Part shown: piece after piece, positions 1-10,419 of the stretch
How the letters are laid out: each line of letters begins with the position of its first letter
How positions within the stretch are numbered: the stretch's first letter is position 1
Source of the DNA: Streptomyces bobili
GTDB taxonomy: Bacteria; Actinomycetota; Actinomycetes; Streptomycetales; Streptomycetaceae
DNA: 34,284 nt
Direction of reading: 5' to 3'
NCBI RefSeq assembly: GCF_002154575.1
Contig: NZ_MUBA01000243.1
Location: 1 to 34,284, forward strand
The notes under the pieces: model-generated
What the model saw: the letters and a program-made list of their open reading frames with translations, nothing else
What the model was told of the DNA's origin: nothing
The model's database searches: none
Position numbers and translations under genes: made by a program

Positions 1-654
1 GGTGGCGTCGAGCAGCCGGTCGAGGTCGGCGCCGCCGAACTCCAGGTCGTCGACCACGACGACCGCGCCGACCTCGCGGACGAGGGCGAGCAGTTCCTCG
101 TCGTCGGGGCGGTGCAGCGGGGCGTCGTAGACGATGTGGAAGAGGTCCTGGAGGAGGTCGGCGGCGGTGCGGCGGTGGCCGGTGAGGCGCACCACGCCGT
201 CGGGCGCGAGGTCCTCGCAGTCCTCGGCGACGAGGTCCAGCAGGCTCGTGCGGCCGGAACCGGCAGGGCCGGTGAGGCGGACGGAACGGCCGCGGGCGAG
301 CAGCCGGACGAGTTGCTCGCGCTCCTCCTGGCGGCCCAGGAGCGGCTGTTCGGGCTGGGCGGGTCCGGCCGGGGCGGGCGGCTGGGCCGCGTGGTCGGCC
401 TCGGCTCGGTCCTCGGCCGTGTGCTTGGCGGGGCGTCCGGGTCGCTCGGTGGGCGGGGAGAGTTCGATCTCGCTGCCGTCGACGGGGTTGACGGTGAGGA
501 CGTGCTCGCCGGCGACGACGCGCACGGTGCGGGCGAGAGCCGGCGTGTGCTGTCCGAAGTCGGGGGTGAGGGGGTCCCTGGAGGGACGCGGGCGCGGCGC
601 GTGGCCGTCGGCCTCACGGCCGTACTCCTCGGGTGCCCGGTGCGTCGGGTCCAT
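1..654 (-). CDS. ATP-binding (AAA/P-loop) protein, N-terminal part, cut by window edge
   Basis: The gene reads leftward from ATG at 654 and leaves the window after 218 codons. Residues 1-105 are a polar, low-complexity Pro/Ala/Glu-rich stretch. A P-loop domain begins near residue 105 (LLGRQEEREQL): Walker A is GPAGSGRTS at 129-137 and a Walker B-like strand, AVVVVDDLEF, lies at 197-206. This arrangement resembles AAA/STAND-type ATPases in actinobacteria that sense or regulate, but the C-terminal part that would define the role is outside the window. The start is preceded by a G6 run followed by CTTGACCT, a usable but non-standard Shine-Dalgarno. No specific function can be assigned. Confidence 0.8.
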   Translation of the reverse strand, partial: MDPTHRAPEEYGREADGHAPRPRPSRDPLTPDFGQHTPALARTVRVVAGEHVLTVNPVDGSEIELSPPTERPGRPAKHTAEDRAEADHAAQPPAPAGPAQPEQPLLGRQEEREQLVRLLARGRSVRLTGPAGSGRTSLLDLVAEDCEDLAPDGVVRLTGHRRTAADLLQDLFHIVYDAPLHRPDDEELLALVREVGAVVVVDDLEFGGADLDRLLDAT

Positions 655-914
655 AGGTCAAGCCCCCCAAAAGCGTGGTGTGGAGACAGCCCCTCCCGGC
701 CTCGCTGCACACTTTGCTGTCGCTTCTGGTCCGGTGCCCGCTCGAGGGCTGCGGGCGCGGGCAGACGAACCGTAAACCTTCGCACAGTATCTACGACAGC
801 CCGGGGTGCCGCGCCGTCCGAGACGTCACGGTCCGGTGAGGATTGCGTGCGTCGCGGATGTGAGGTTTGCGCACCTCGTGTACGCACCTTCCACCGATCC
901 CCGACCGACGTGCC

Positions 915-1238
915 TCACACGCGCGGGAGGGATTCCACTCCGATGCCGCCTTCGATCGCGAGGATCCGGTGCAGTCGGGTGGCCACCAGCAGGCGCTGCA
1001 TCTGGGGTGGTACGTCGCGCAGGACCAGGCGGCGGCCGCAGCGGCCCGCCCGGCGGTGGGCGCCCATGATGACGCCGAGTCCGGTGGCGTCCCAGGAGTC
1101 GAGTTCGGACAGGTCGAGCACCAGGTCGCCGACGCCGTCGTCGACCGCCGTGTGCAGGACCGTACGGGCGTCCGCCGCGCTGCGGACGTCGAGGCGGCCC
1201 CCGACGGCCAGCTCGACGTGGTCGCCCCTGATGTGCAT
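915..1238 (-). CDS. STAS-domain anti-sigma factor antagonist
   Basis: This is a 107-residue single-domain STAS protein of the SpoIIAA/BldG/RsbV kind. Such proteins bind an anti-sigma kinase and free a sigma factor when unphosphorylated. The core strand-loop-helix is clear: DLVLDLSELDSWDATGLGVI at 38-57. The phospho-acceptor position directly before Gly-Leu-Gly is Thr52 (DATGLG), where SpoIIAA has Ser (DSSGLG). The length is normal for the family. ATG at 1238 has a good ribosome binding site (AGGGGAG). No anti-sigma kinase or sigma gene is adjacent in this window, so its partner must be encoded elsewhere. Confidence 0.92.
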   Translation of the reverse strand: MHIRGDHVELAVGGRLDVRSAADARTVLHTAVDDGVGDLVLDLSELDSWDATGLGVIMGAHRRAGRCGRRLVLRDVPPQMQRLLVATRLHRILAIEGGIGVESLPRV

Positions 1239-1695
1239 AGCGCTCCCCTAAGCGTGCGTCTCGTGCTCCGCGGTGGTGAATGTCCGGTGTTGCATCGTCT
1301 GACTGCGTGAAGCGGTCAGAGGTTGCCGTCTGTGAGCGAACCGATACCGAATTCACCCGCAGGGGTGAGGCCTGTGGGGCCTGTGCGGTTTCAGCGCTTG
1401 CAGAAGCCCTGCCCGCTCTGGCGTCCGATGTCACCGGCGTCAACCATCCGGCGCATTCCGAACCGGTGGAGCGAACTCCCCTCCATATGGCTCTCGGCGG
1501 GAGACTAGCGGGCGTGAGGCGCTGTGTGACCGGTTAGTAACGCGTTTCACGTCTCAGGGCGTGAGACGCCGATCACGTCGTCAATTCCTGCCGGATTCGC
1601 GCCGATTGACCCCTCCTTCGCGGGCCACGGACCGTGCCCGGCACCGGTGACGGACGGCACGGTGCGCGGCGCCGGGGACGGTCTAGATTGGCGGC
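1239..1695. other. Divergent intergenic region between STAS gene and adenosyltransferase gene
   Basis: This 457-base stretch separates two diverging genes and I see no convincing coding sequence in it. It holds a perfect 7-bp inverted repeat at 1550-1568, a 6-bp hairpin (TCACCC/GGGTGA) at 1353-1368, a direct repeat of GGCCTGTG at 1369-1376 and 1378-1385, and the -10 box of the rightward gene at 1684-1689. I could not identify a convincing promoter for the leftward STAS gene. Confidence 0.6.
1550..1568. repeat. Perfect inverted repeat CGTCTCA-N5-TGAGACG
   Basis: The arms at 1550-1556 and 1562-1568 are perfect complements around GGGCG. The element lies about 115 bp before the -10 box of the adenosyltransferase gene and 310 bp upstream of the STAS gene. 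It could be a protein-binding site or a small hairpin; I do not recognise a known operator. Confidence 0.5.
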
Positions 1696-1698
1696 ATG
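1684..1698 (+). promoter_or_regulatory. Putative -10 box placing the transcription start at the start codon (leaderless)
   Basis: TAGATT at 1684-1689 fits the TANNNT -10 consensus and is followed by six bases (GGCGGC) and then the ATG at 1696. A start site about 7 nt after the -10 box coincides with the A of ATG. There is no Shine-Dalgarno sequence in front of the ATG. No good -35 box is visible near 1661-1666. Confidence 0.6.
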
Positions 1699-2283
1699 GT
1701 CAATCTGACGCGCATCTACACCAGGACCGGCGACCAGGGCACCACGGCCCTCGGCGACATGAGCCGGGTCCGCAAGACCGATCTGCGCATCGCGGCGTAC
1801 GCGGACGCGAACGAAGCGAACGCGGTCATCGGTACGGCGATCGCCCTGGGCGGGCTCGACGAGAGCGTCGTCAAGGTCCTCGTCCGCGTCCAGAACGACC
1901 TGTTCGACGTGGGCGCGGACCTGTCGACGCCGGTGGTGGAGAAGCCGGACTTCCCGCCGCTGCGGGTCGAGCAGTTCTACATTGACAAGCTGGAGGCCGA
2001 CTGCGACCGCTTCAACGCGGAGTTGGAGAAGCTGCGGTCCTTCATCCTGCCCGGCGGCACGCCCGGCGCCGCCCTGCTGCACCAGGCGTGCACGGTGGTC
2101 CGCCGCGCCGAACGCTCGACCTGGGCGGCGCTGGAGGCGCACGGCGCCGAAGGAGGGAACGGCAGCATGAACCCCCTCACCGCGACCTACCTCAACCGCC
2201 TGTCGGACCTGCTCTTCATCCTGGCCCGCACCGCCAACAAGGAAGTGGGCGACGTCCTCTGGGTCCCCGGCGGGGAACGCTGA
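1696..2283 (+). CDS. pduO: PduO-type ATP:cob(I)alamin adenosyltransferase
   Basis: This 195-residue enzyme transfers the 5'-deoxyadenosyl group of ATP to cob(I)alamin, giving coenzyme B12 for adenosylcobalamin-dependent mutases and reductases in the cytosol. PduO family signatures are all present: the N-terminal ATP-binding TRTGDQGTTALGD (residues 9-21), RVRKTDLRIAAYADANEANA, the central FILPGGTPGAALLHQA, and the C-terminal YLNRLSDLLFILAR with the trimer/active-site region. The length is typical. It stands alone, not in a cobalamin biosynthesis cluster, which fits a salvage or maintenance role. The likely leaderless start is described separately. It converges on the membrane-protein gene with 7 bp between the stops. 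Confidence 0.95.
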   Translation: MVNLTRIYTRTGDQGTTALGDMSRVRKTDLRIAAYADANEANAVIGTAIALGGLDESVVKVLVRVQNDLFDVGADLSTPVVEKPDFPPLRVEQFYIDKLEADCDRFNAELEKLRSFILPGGTPGAALLHQACTVVRRAERSTWAALEAHGAEGGNGSMNPLTATYLNRLSDLLFILARTANKEVGDVLWVPGGER

Positions 2284-2290
2284 GCGCCCG

Positions 2291-2893
2291 CTAGCGGCTT
2301 CCCGTGGAGGTGCTCGGCGTCCGGTCCTCGCCGGGCGCGTCCTCCTGCGTCCCGGCGCCTGCCGGGGCCTTGCGGGGCCAGACCGTGTACGACAGGGCGA
2401 TGAGGCCGTAGATGCCGACCACGCGCAGCGCCGTCCCCTGGAACGAGCGCAGGGAGCTGACGTCGCCGGAGTCGCCGACGTACCAGACGGCGCACTGCAG
2501 CAGGGCCAGGGCGACCGCCGCGCCGAACAGGGCGCGCAGCCACAGCTTCGCCTCGTGCAGGGCGCGGGCGCGGCCGTAGCGGGGCGGCCTGGGCGGGGGC
2601 GGGGCGCCGCCGAGGCGGTGGGCGGCATGGCCGTCGAGCCAGCGGATCGTGTAGTGGCCGAAGGCGACGGTGTAGCCGATGTACAGCGCCGCCAGGCCGT
2701 GTTCCCAGCCGGGTTCCGCGCCGTTGCGCAGGTCGACCGCCGTCACGGCGAACAGGACGAGTTCCAGCACCGGCTCGCACAGCAGCAGCACCACACTGGT
2801 CCGCCGCCACCTGAGCAGGTAGCGGACGGCCAGTCCCAGGGCCAGCAGCACCCAGAAGCCGATCTCACAGGCGGCGATCAACCAGACGATCAC
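2291..2893 (-). CDS. Integral membrane protein of unknown function
   Basis: This is a 200-residue protein with about five hydrophobic segments: roughly 3-26, 33-52, 66-86, 117-138 and 152-170. Between the third and fourth lies a cytosolic-looking basic, Pro-rich linker (GGAPPPPRPPRYGRARALHE). The C-terminal 30 residues are hydrophilic and disordered. GTG at 2893 follows a good GAGAGGAG ribosome binding site with 7-nt spacing. The gene diverges from the two-component system at 3047, so the two may share a 153-bp regulatory region, but there is no sequence evidence for a functional link. I do not recognise a named family. Confidence 0.8.
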   Translation of the reverse strand: MIVWLIAACEIGFWVLLALGLAVRYLLRWRRTSVVLLLCEPVLELVLFAVTAVDLRNGAEPGWEHGLAALYIGYTVAFGHYTIRWLDGHAAHRLGGAPPPPRPPRYGRARALHEAKLWLRALFGAAVALALLQCAVWYVGDSGDVSSLRSFQGTALRVVGIYGLIALSYTVWPRKAPAGAGTQEDAPGEDRTPSTSTGSR

Positions 2894-3034
2894 GGTTCGC
2901 TCCTCTCGGTCACCCTTTCAGGCTCCCGTGCGGGGCGGCCCGCTTCGTCGTCGCCGGTGACGAACCTCCGGTACATCGAAAGATGCAGTGCGAAAACCGT
3001 TCCCGGGCACAAGGCGGCGGGCGCGCGGGCCGTG

Positions 3035-3049
3035 TTGGATGGATTCATG
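3035..3049 (+). promoter_or_regulatory. Candidate -10 box immediately before the sensor kinase start (possible leaderless mRNA)
   Basis: TTGGAT at 3035-3040 is followed by exactly six bases and then ATG at 3047. No Shine-Dalgarno precedes this ATG or the in-frame GTG at 3032. The hexamer departs from TANNNT at its second base, so this is weaker than the other two leaderless candidates in the window. Confidence 0.35.
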
Positions 3050-4240
3050 GCCGTCCCGCTCCCCCGCCCGCACCGGTTCGACGTGGCCGTCGCCACCGGC
3101 GGGCTGCTCGGCGGGCTGCTGCTGTGGGGCATCGGTCTGGGCGTCCGCCCGGCCGACGAACCGATCGTGCTGTTCGACGGCCGCTGGCCGATCCTGCTGC
3201 CGCTGCTGCTGATGGCCGGCTGCGAGCTGCTGCGCCGGTCCGCCCCGCGCACCGCGCTGCTGGCCGGCACGGCCGCCCTGACCCTGGACACGGTCACCCA
3301 GGGCAGCGTCGTCACGCTGATCATGTTCACCGACCTCGTGTACGCGGCCGTGCTGTACGGCACGCCCGCCTCGGCCCGGCGGATCCCGTGGATCACCGGG
3401 CTGCTGACGGTGGCGGCGACGGTCGTACCGTTCGCGGCCTGGCGGGTGCCCGAGGCGTTGCTGATCGGGGTGGCCGTCGGAGTCGTCTCGTTCGCGCCGG
3501 CGTCCACCGGTCTGATCGTCCGCAATCATCGCGACGCCGCCGTGGCCGCCCGGCTGCGCGCCGAACAGACCGCGCTGCTCGCCGAGATGGACCGCACCCA
3601 GGCGGTCACCGCCGAACGCGCCCGGATGGCCCGCGAACTGCACGACATGGTCGCCAACCATCTGTCGGCGATCGCCATCCACTCCACGGCCGCGCTCTCC
3701 CTGGACGACCCGGACACCTCGAAGGAGGCGCTCGCGGTGATCCGGGAGAACAGTGTGGACGGGCTGGCGGAGATGCGGCGGCTGATCGGCATCCTGAGGG
3801 ACGGCAGCGGGGACCGGGAGCCGGCCGCCGCCCCCACTCTCGACGGGCTCGGCGACCTGGTCGAGGGGGCTCGCGCCAACGGCCTCGACGTCACCCTGCG
3901 CGCCGGTCACGGCAAGGTGCCCACCCCGGTCGAGCTGGCCGCCTACCGCATCGTCCAGGAGTCCCTGACCAACGCCCTCAAGCATGCCTCGCCGGGTCCG
4001 GTCACCGTCACCCTCGCCCGCCGGGACGGGCTGCTCGACATCGGGGTCACCAGCCCGTACGGCCACCGGGACGGGCCCCGCGCGCCCGGTTCCGGGGCGG
4101 GGCTGGTCGGGATGCGGGAGCGGGCCGCACTGCTGGGCGGCACCTTCGCGGCCGGTCCCGAGGGCGAGGCCGGTCCCGAGGGCCCGCTGTGGACCGTCCG
4201 TGCCTCGCTGCCCGTCACCGAGGAGGACCGTGCGCACTGA
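3047..4240 (+). CDS. NarL-family sensor histidine kinase
   Basis: A 397-residue membrane sensor kinase, partner of the response regulator that follows. Residues 1-160 hold four to six hydrophobic segments with short loops and no large extracellular domain, typical of actinobacterial sensors that detect signals in or near the membrane. A coiled linker (164-190) leads to the HisKA_3 dimerisation motif ERARMARELHDMVANHLSAI, phospho-acceptor His199. The HATPase_c domain follows, with the N-box QESLTNALKHA (304-314) and the G-box GSGAGLVGMRERAALLGG (348-365). ATG 3047 was chosen because upstream in-frame codons lack both family similarity and a ribosome binding site; GTG 3032 is the alternative. 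The inducing signal is unknown. Confidence 0.93.
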   Translation: MAVPLPRPHRFDVAVATGGLLGGLLLWGIGLGVRPADEPIVLFDGRWPILLPLLLMAGCELLRRSAPRTALLAGTAALTLDTVTQGSVVTLIMFTDLVYAAVLYGTPASARRIPWITGLLTVAATVVPFAAWRVPEALLIGVAVGVVSFAPASTGLIVRNHRDAAVAARLRAEQTALLAEMDRTQAVTAERARMARELHDMVANHLSAIAIHSTAALSLDDPDTSKEALAVIRENSVDGLAEMRRLIGILRDGSGDREPAAAPTLDGLGDLVEGARANGLDVTLRAGHGKVPTPVELAAYRIVQESLTNALKHASPGPVTVTLARRDGLLDIGVTSPYGHRDGPRAPGSGAGLVGMRERAALLGGTFAAGPEGEAGPEGPLWTVRASLPVTEEDRAH

Positions 4241-4243
4241 CGC

Positions 4244-4289
4244 CCGTCCGCACATGCCCCACGTCCGCAATGGCACCCGTCCGCGCATG
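4244..4289. repeat. Three imperfect CGTCCGC-ATG repeats between kinase and regulator genes
   Basis: The units CCGTCCGCACATG (4244-4256), CGTCCGCAATG (4262-4272) and CCGTCCGCGCATG (4277-4289) fill most of the 81-bp gap in the two-component operon. Each contains an ATG, but none opens a reading frame with coding character. Confidence 0.55.
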
Positions 4290-4321
4290 ACCGCCCTCCC
4301 CGCCGCCGAAGGAGACCCCGC

Positions 4322-4966
4322 ATGATCCGCGTCCTCGTCGCCGAGGACCAGTCCGCCGTCCGCGCCGGTCTGGTCCTCATCCTGCGCAGCGCGCCCGACG
4401 TGGAGGTGGTCGGCGAGGCGGCCGACGGGGAGCGGGCGGTGGCGCTGGCCCGCGAGCTGCGGCCGGACGTGGTGCTGATGGACGTACAGATGCCACGGCT
4501 CGACGGGGTGTCGGCGACCCGGAAGGTGGTCGAGGAGGGGCTGGCGGACGTGCTGGTGCTGACCACCTTCGACCTCGACGAGTACGTCTTCGGGGCACTG
4601 CGGGCGGGCGCGGCCGGGTTCCTGCTGAAGAACACCGAGGCGAAGGACCTGATCGAGGCGGTCCGTACGGTCGCGCGCGGCGAGGGCGTGGTGGCGCCGG
4701 CCGTCACGCGCCGGCTCATCGCGGAGTTCGCCGCGAGCCCGGCGCCGGGACCGAGGGCCGATCCCGCGGTGCTGGAGTCGCTGACCCGGCGTGAACGCGA
4801 GGTGCTGGTCTGCCTCGGCGAGGGGCTGTCCAACGCGGGGATCGCGGAGCGGCTGGACATGGCGGAGGCGACGGTGAAGACGCACGTCAGCCGTCTGCTG
4901 GCCAAGCTGGAACTGCGCAGCCGGGTCCAAGCAGCGGTGCTGGCACAGGAGTTGGGGATCCAGTAA
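4322..4966 (+). CDS. NarL/FixJ-family response regulator (LuxR HTH)
   Basis: This is a 214-residue DNA-binding regulator. The receiver domain (1-118) has the acidic pair ED at 8-9, the phosphorylation site Asp54 in VVLMDVQMP, the conserved Thr in LVLTTFD and Lys in FLLKNT. The LuxR-type helix-turn-helix covers about 148-210 (LTRREREVLVCLGEGLSNAGIAERL, then the recognition helix in EATVKTHVSRLLAKL). The ATG follows GAAGGAG (4308-4314). It lies 81 bp after the kinase gene in the same direction, so the two form a cognate pair. The chitinase promoter begins 25 bp downstream, but control of the chitinase by this pair is only a possibility. Confidence 0.95.
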   Translation: MIRVLVAEDQSAVRAGLVLILRSAPDVEVVGEAADGERAVALARELRPDVVLMDVQMPRLDGVSATRKVVEEGLADVLVLTTFDLDEYVFGALRAGAAGFLLKNTEAKDLIEAVRTVARGEGVVAPAVTRRLIAEFAASPAPGPRADPAVLESLTRREREVLVCLGEGLSNAGIAERLDMAEATVKTHVSRLLAKLELRSRVQAAVLAQELGIQ

Positions 4967-4991
4967 GGCCCGGAAACCGCGTACCGCGAAG

Positions 4992-5003
4992 TGGTCCAGA
5001 CCT
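4992..5003 (+). promoter_or_regulatory. DasR-type operator, upstream copy (TGGTCCAGACCT)
   Basis: This is the first of two identical 12-bp direct repeats in the chitinase promoter. Each copy is itself a near-palindrome resembling the DasR-responsive element (AGTGGTCTAGACCACT), and this repeat is the known chitin-control element of Streptomyces chitinase genes. It lies just upstream of the -35 box. Confidence 0.85.
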
Positions 5004-5004
5004 A

Positions 5005-5033
5005 TTGACCTGTGGTCCAGACCTTTCTATTCT
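5005..5033 (+). promoter_or_regulatory. Chitinase promoter, TTGACC-N17-TATTCT
   Basis: The -35 TTGACC (5005-5010) and -10 TATTCT (5028-5033) are separated by 17 bp, close to the vegetative sigma consensus. Transcription would start near 5040, giving a leader of about 60 nt. The second DasR-type repeat fills the spacer, so a bound repressor would block polymerase directly. Confidence 0.8.
5013..5024 (+). promoter_or_regulatory. DasR-type operator, downstream copy (TGGTCCAGACCT)
   Basis: Identical to the copy at 4992-5003 and placed 21 bp from it, two helical turns, so both sites face the same side of the DNA. This copy lies between the -35 and -10 boxes. Confidence 0.85.
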
Positions 5034-5099
5034 CGCGGCACCGTGGGTGTGAAGGCTCAGTCACACCCCACCCCCGCTCCTTCACAGAGGAGGCGCTGC

Positions 5100-6920
<1,821 letters not shown>

Positions 6921-6935
6921 GGAAAGTTCGTAGAG

Positions 6936-7382
6936 TTACGCCACATTGACGCGCTGACCGGGCGGGGCTGCCTCAAGCCACGCGAGAAAACCGGTCAGCG
7001 CGTCTTCGCTCATCGCCAGCTCAAGACGCGTGCCCCGGTGCACACAGGTGAGGATGATCGCGTCGGACAGCAGCGCCAGCTCCTCCTCGCCCTCGGGCAG
7101 CCGGCGGCCGGCCACCTCGATGGAGGCACGCTCCAGCACCCGGCGCGGGCGGTAGGCGTAGGAGAAGACGCGATACCACTCGATGCGGTCGCCGTTGTAG
7201 CGGGCTACCCCGTAGCTCCAGCCTTTTCCGCTCGTATCCGTTTTCTCGGGGACGTCCCAGCGCAGGGAACAGTCGAAGGTCCCGCCGGAACGCTGGATGA
7301 GTCTGCGGCGCAGGCCGAAGACGAACAACCCCAGCGCCACCAGGGCCACGACGATTCCGCACACAGTCAGAGCGAGGACCAT
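6936..7382 (-). CDS. DUF2550 membrane-anchored protein
   Basis: A 148-residue actinobacterial protein with one N-terminal membrane segment (about residues 2-22, VLALTVCGIVVALVALGLFVFGL) followed by RRRLIQRSGGTFDCSLRW, the hallmark of DUF2550, and a cytosolic domain rich in beta-strand. It is conserved immediately downstream of the atp operon in streptomycetes and mycobacteria, but its function is unknown. ATG 7382 lies 9 nt from the AGGAGG at 7392-7397; the in-frame GTG at 7388 is only 3 nt away and less likely. The last 25 codons contain one arm pair of a long inverted repeat (see 6948-7004). It is separated from atpC by a strong terminator, so it probably has its own promoter. Confidence 0.9.
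   Translation of the reverse strand: MVLALTVCGIVVALVALGLFVFGLRRRLIQRSGGTFDCSLRWDVPEKTDTSGKGWSYGVARYNGDRIEWYRVFSYAYRPRRVLERASIEVAGRRLPEGEEELALLSDAIILTCVHRGTRLELAMSEDALTGFLAWLEAAPPGQRVNVA
6948..7004. terminator. Long inverted repeat between convergent genes, possible bidirectional terminator
   Basis: Perfect 14-bp arms (GACGCGCTGACCGG at 6948-6961, its complement at 6991-7004) flank a 29-base loop. It begins 28 bp after the chitinase stop and lies wholly within the 3' end of the DUF2550 coding sequence. No T-run follows. Termination of the chitinase transcript is the most likely role. Confidence 0.6.
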
Positions 7383-7451
7383 CGACACCGACCTCCTCGT
7401 CTCCTAGGTACCGAAAATAGGTAACGGAACGGAAAAAACATCCAGATCTGC

Positions 7452-7499
7452 CTCAGCCGCGGTCGGCTCCGGATCGCTCCGGTGCCAACCGCGGCTGAG
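7452..7499 (-). terminator. Terminator of the atp operon
   Basis: A long hairpin: 12 paired bases (7452-7463 with 7488-7499, including the perfect CTCAGCCGCGG arms), then GGC/GCC and CCGG/CCGG pairs separated by two mismatches, with a 6-base loop. On the leftward strand, six Ts follow at 7438-7433, 13 nt past the stem. It lies 25 bp beyond the atpC stop. Confidence 0.85.
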
Positions 7500-7524
7500 T
7501 GACGTCATCACACGGCAAGCTGTC

Positions 7525-7899
7525 TCAGCTCGCCGCCGCCGCACGCAGTCGTACGTCCGCGCGGCGCTCGGCGAAGGCATCGCCCTCCGCCTTCGCACGC
7601 TCGAGCTCTCGCTCGGCGCGCTGGACGTCGATCTCGTCCGACAGCTCGGCGATCTCGGCCAGCAGCGACAGCTTGTTGTCGGCGAACGAGATGAAACCGC
7701 CGTGCACCGCGGCGACGACCGTTCCACCGTCACTCGTACGGATGGTCACCGGGCCCGACTCCAGCACACCGAGCAGCGGCTGGTGACCGGGCATGACGCC
7801 GATGTCGCCGGACGTGGTGCGCGCGACGACCAGGGTGGCCTCGCCGGACCAGACCTCTCGGTCGGCCGCGACCAGCGCGACGTGCAGCTCAGCAGCCAA
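7525..7899 (-). CDS. atpC: ATP synthase epsilon subunit
   Basis: The 124-residue epsilon subunit of F1, part of the central stalk, which couples rotation to catalysis and can inhibit ATP hydrolysis. The N-terminal beta-sandwich (LHVALVAADREVWSGEATLVVARTTSGDIGVMPGHQPLL) and the C-terminal charged helical hairpin (AELSDEIDVQRAERELERAKAEGDAFAERRADVRL) are both complete. I chose the TTG start at 7899 because it follows GAGGAG with 6-nt spacing, gives the family's normal N-terminus (AAELHV) and a standard length; the in-frame GTG further upstream would add seven residues not found in the family. It is the last gene of the operon, separated from atpD by 145 bp containing a strong hairpin. Confidence 0.95.
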   Translation of the reverse strand: MAAELHVALVAADREVWSGEATLVVARTTSGDIGVMPGHQPLLGVLESGPVTIRTSDGGTVVAAVHGGFISFADNKLSLLAEIAELSDEIDVQRAERELERAKAEGDAFAERRADVRLRAAAAS

Positions 7900-7965
7900 G
7901 GTGGCTCCTCGGGTCACCACCCGGCGGGTCTGCCGGGTGTTGGTTACAAGTCTAGTAGGCGTGGA

Positions 7966-7994
7966 AGAGGGGGCGGGACGACCCCGCCCCCTCT
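7966..7994 (-). promoter_or_regulatory. Strong GC hairpin between atpD and atpC
   Basis: A perfect 12-bp stem (AGAGGGGGCGGG at 7966-7977 pairing with 7983-7994) closes a 5-base loop. There is no T-run after it on the leftward strand. It may act as a partial terminator or as an RNA-stabilising structure that adjusts epsilon relative to beta. Confidence 0.6.
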
Positions 7995-8003
7995 CACGAA
8001 CTC

Positions 8004-8040
8004 AGATCTCGGATCTCAGATCTCAGGACCGACCGGTCCT
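8004..8040. repeat. Three 7-bp (A/G)GATCTC tandem repeats followed by a small hairpin
   Basis: AGATCTC, GGATCTC and AGATCTC occupy 8004-8010, 8011-8017 and 8018-8024, just past the atpD stop. AGGACC-N4-GGTCCT follows at 8025-8040. With the hairpin at 7966-7994 these fill the atpD-atpC gap. Confidence 0.55.
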
Positions 8041-8044
8041 CAGG

Positions 8045-10398
<2,354 letters not shown>

Positions 10399-10419
10399 GA
10401 GTCAGGTCCCTTCCTTACG

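Noticed and set aside
2288..2297. CCGCTAGCGG palindrome at the junction of two convergent genes
   Set aside because: Too short to be a terminator and includes a stop codon; probably chance.
2918..4930. 670-codon minus-strand frame opposite the two-component genes
   Set aside because: The rightward frames carry complete kinase and regulator domains; the reverse frame has none.
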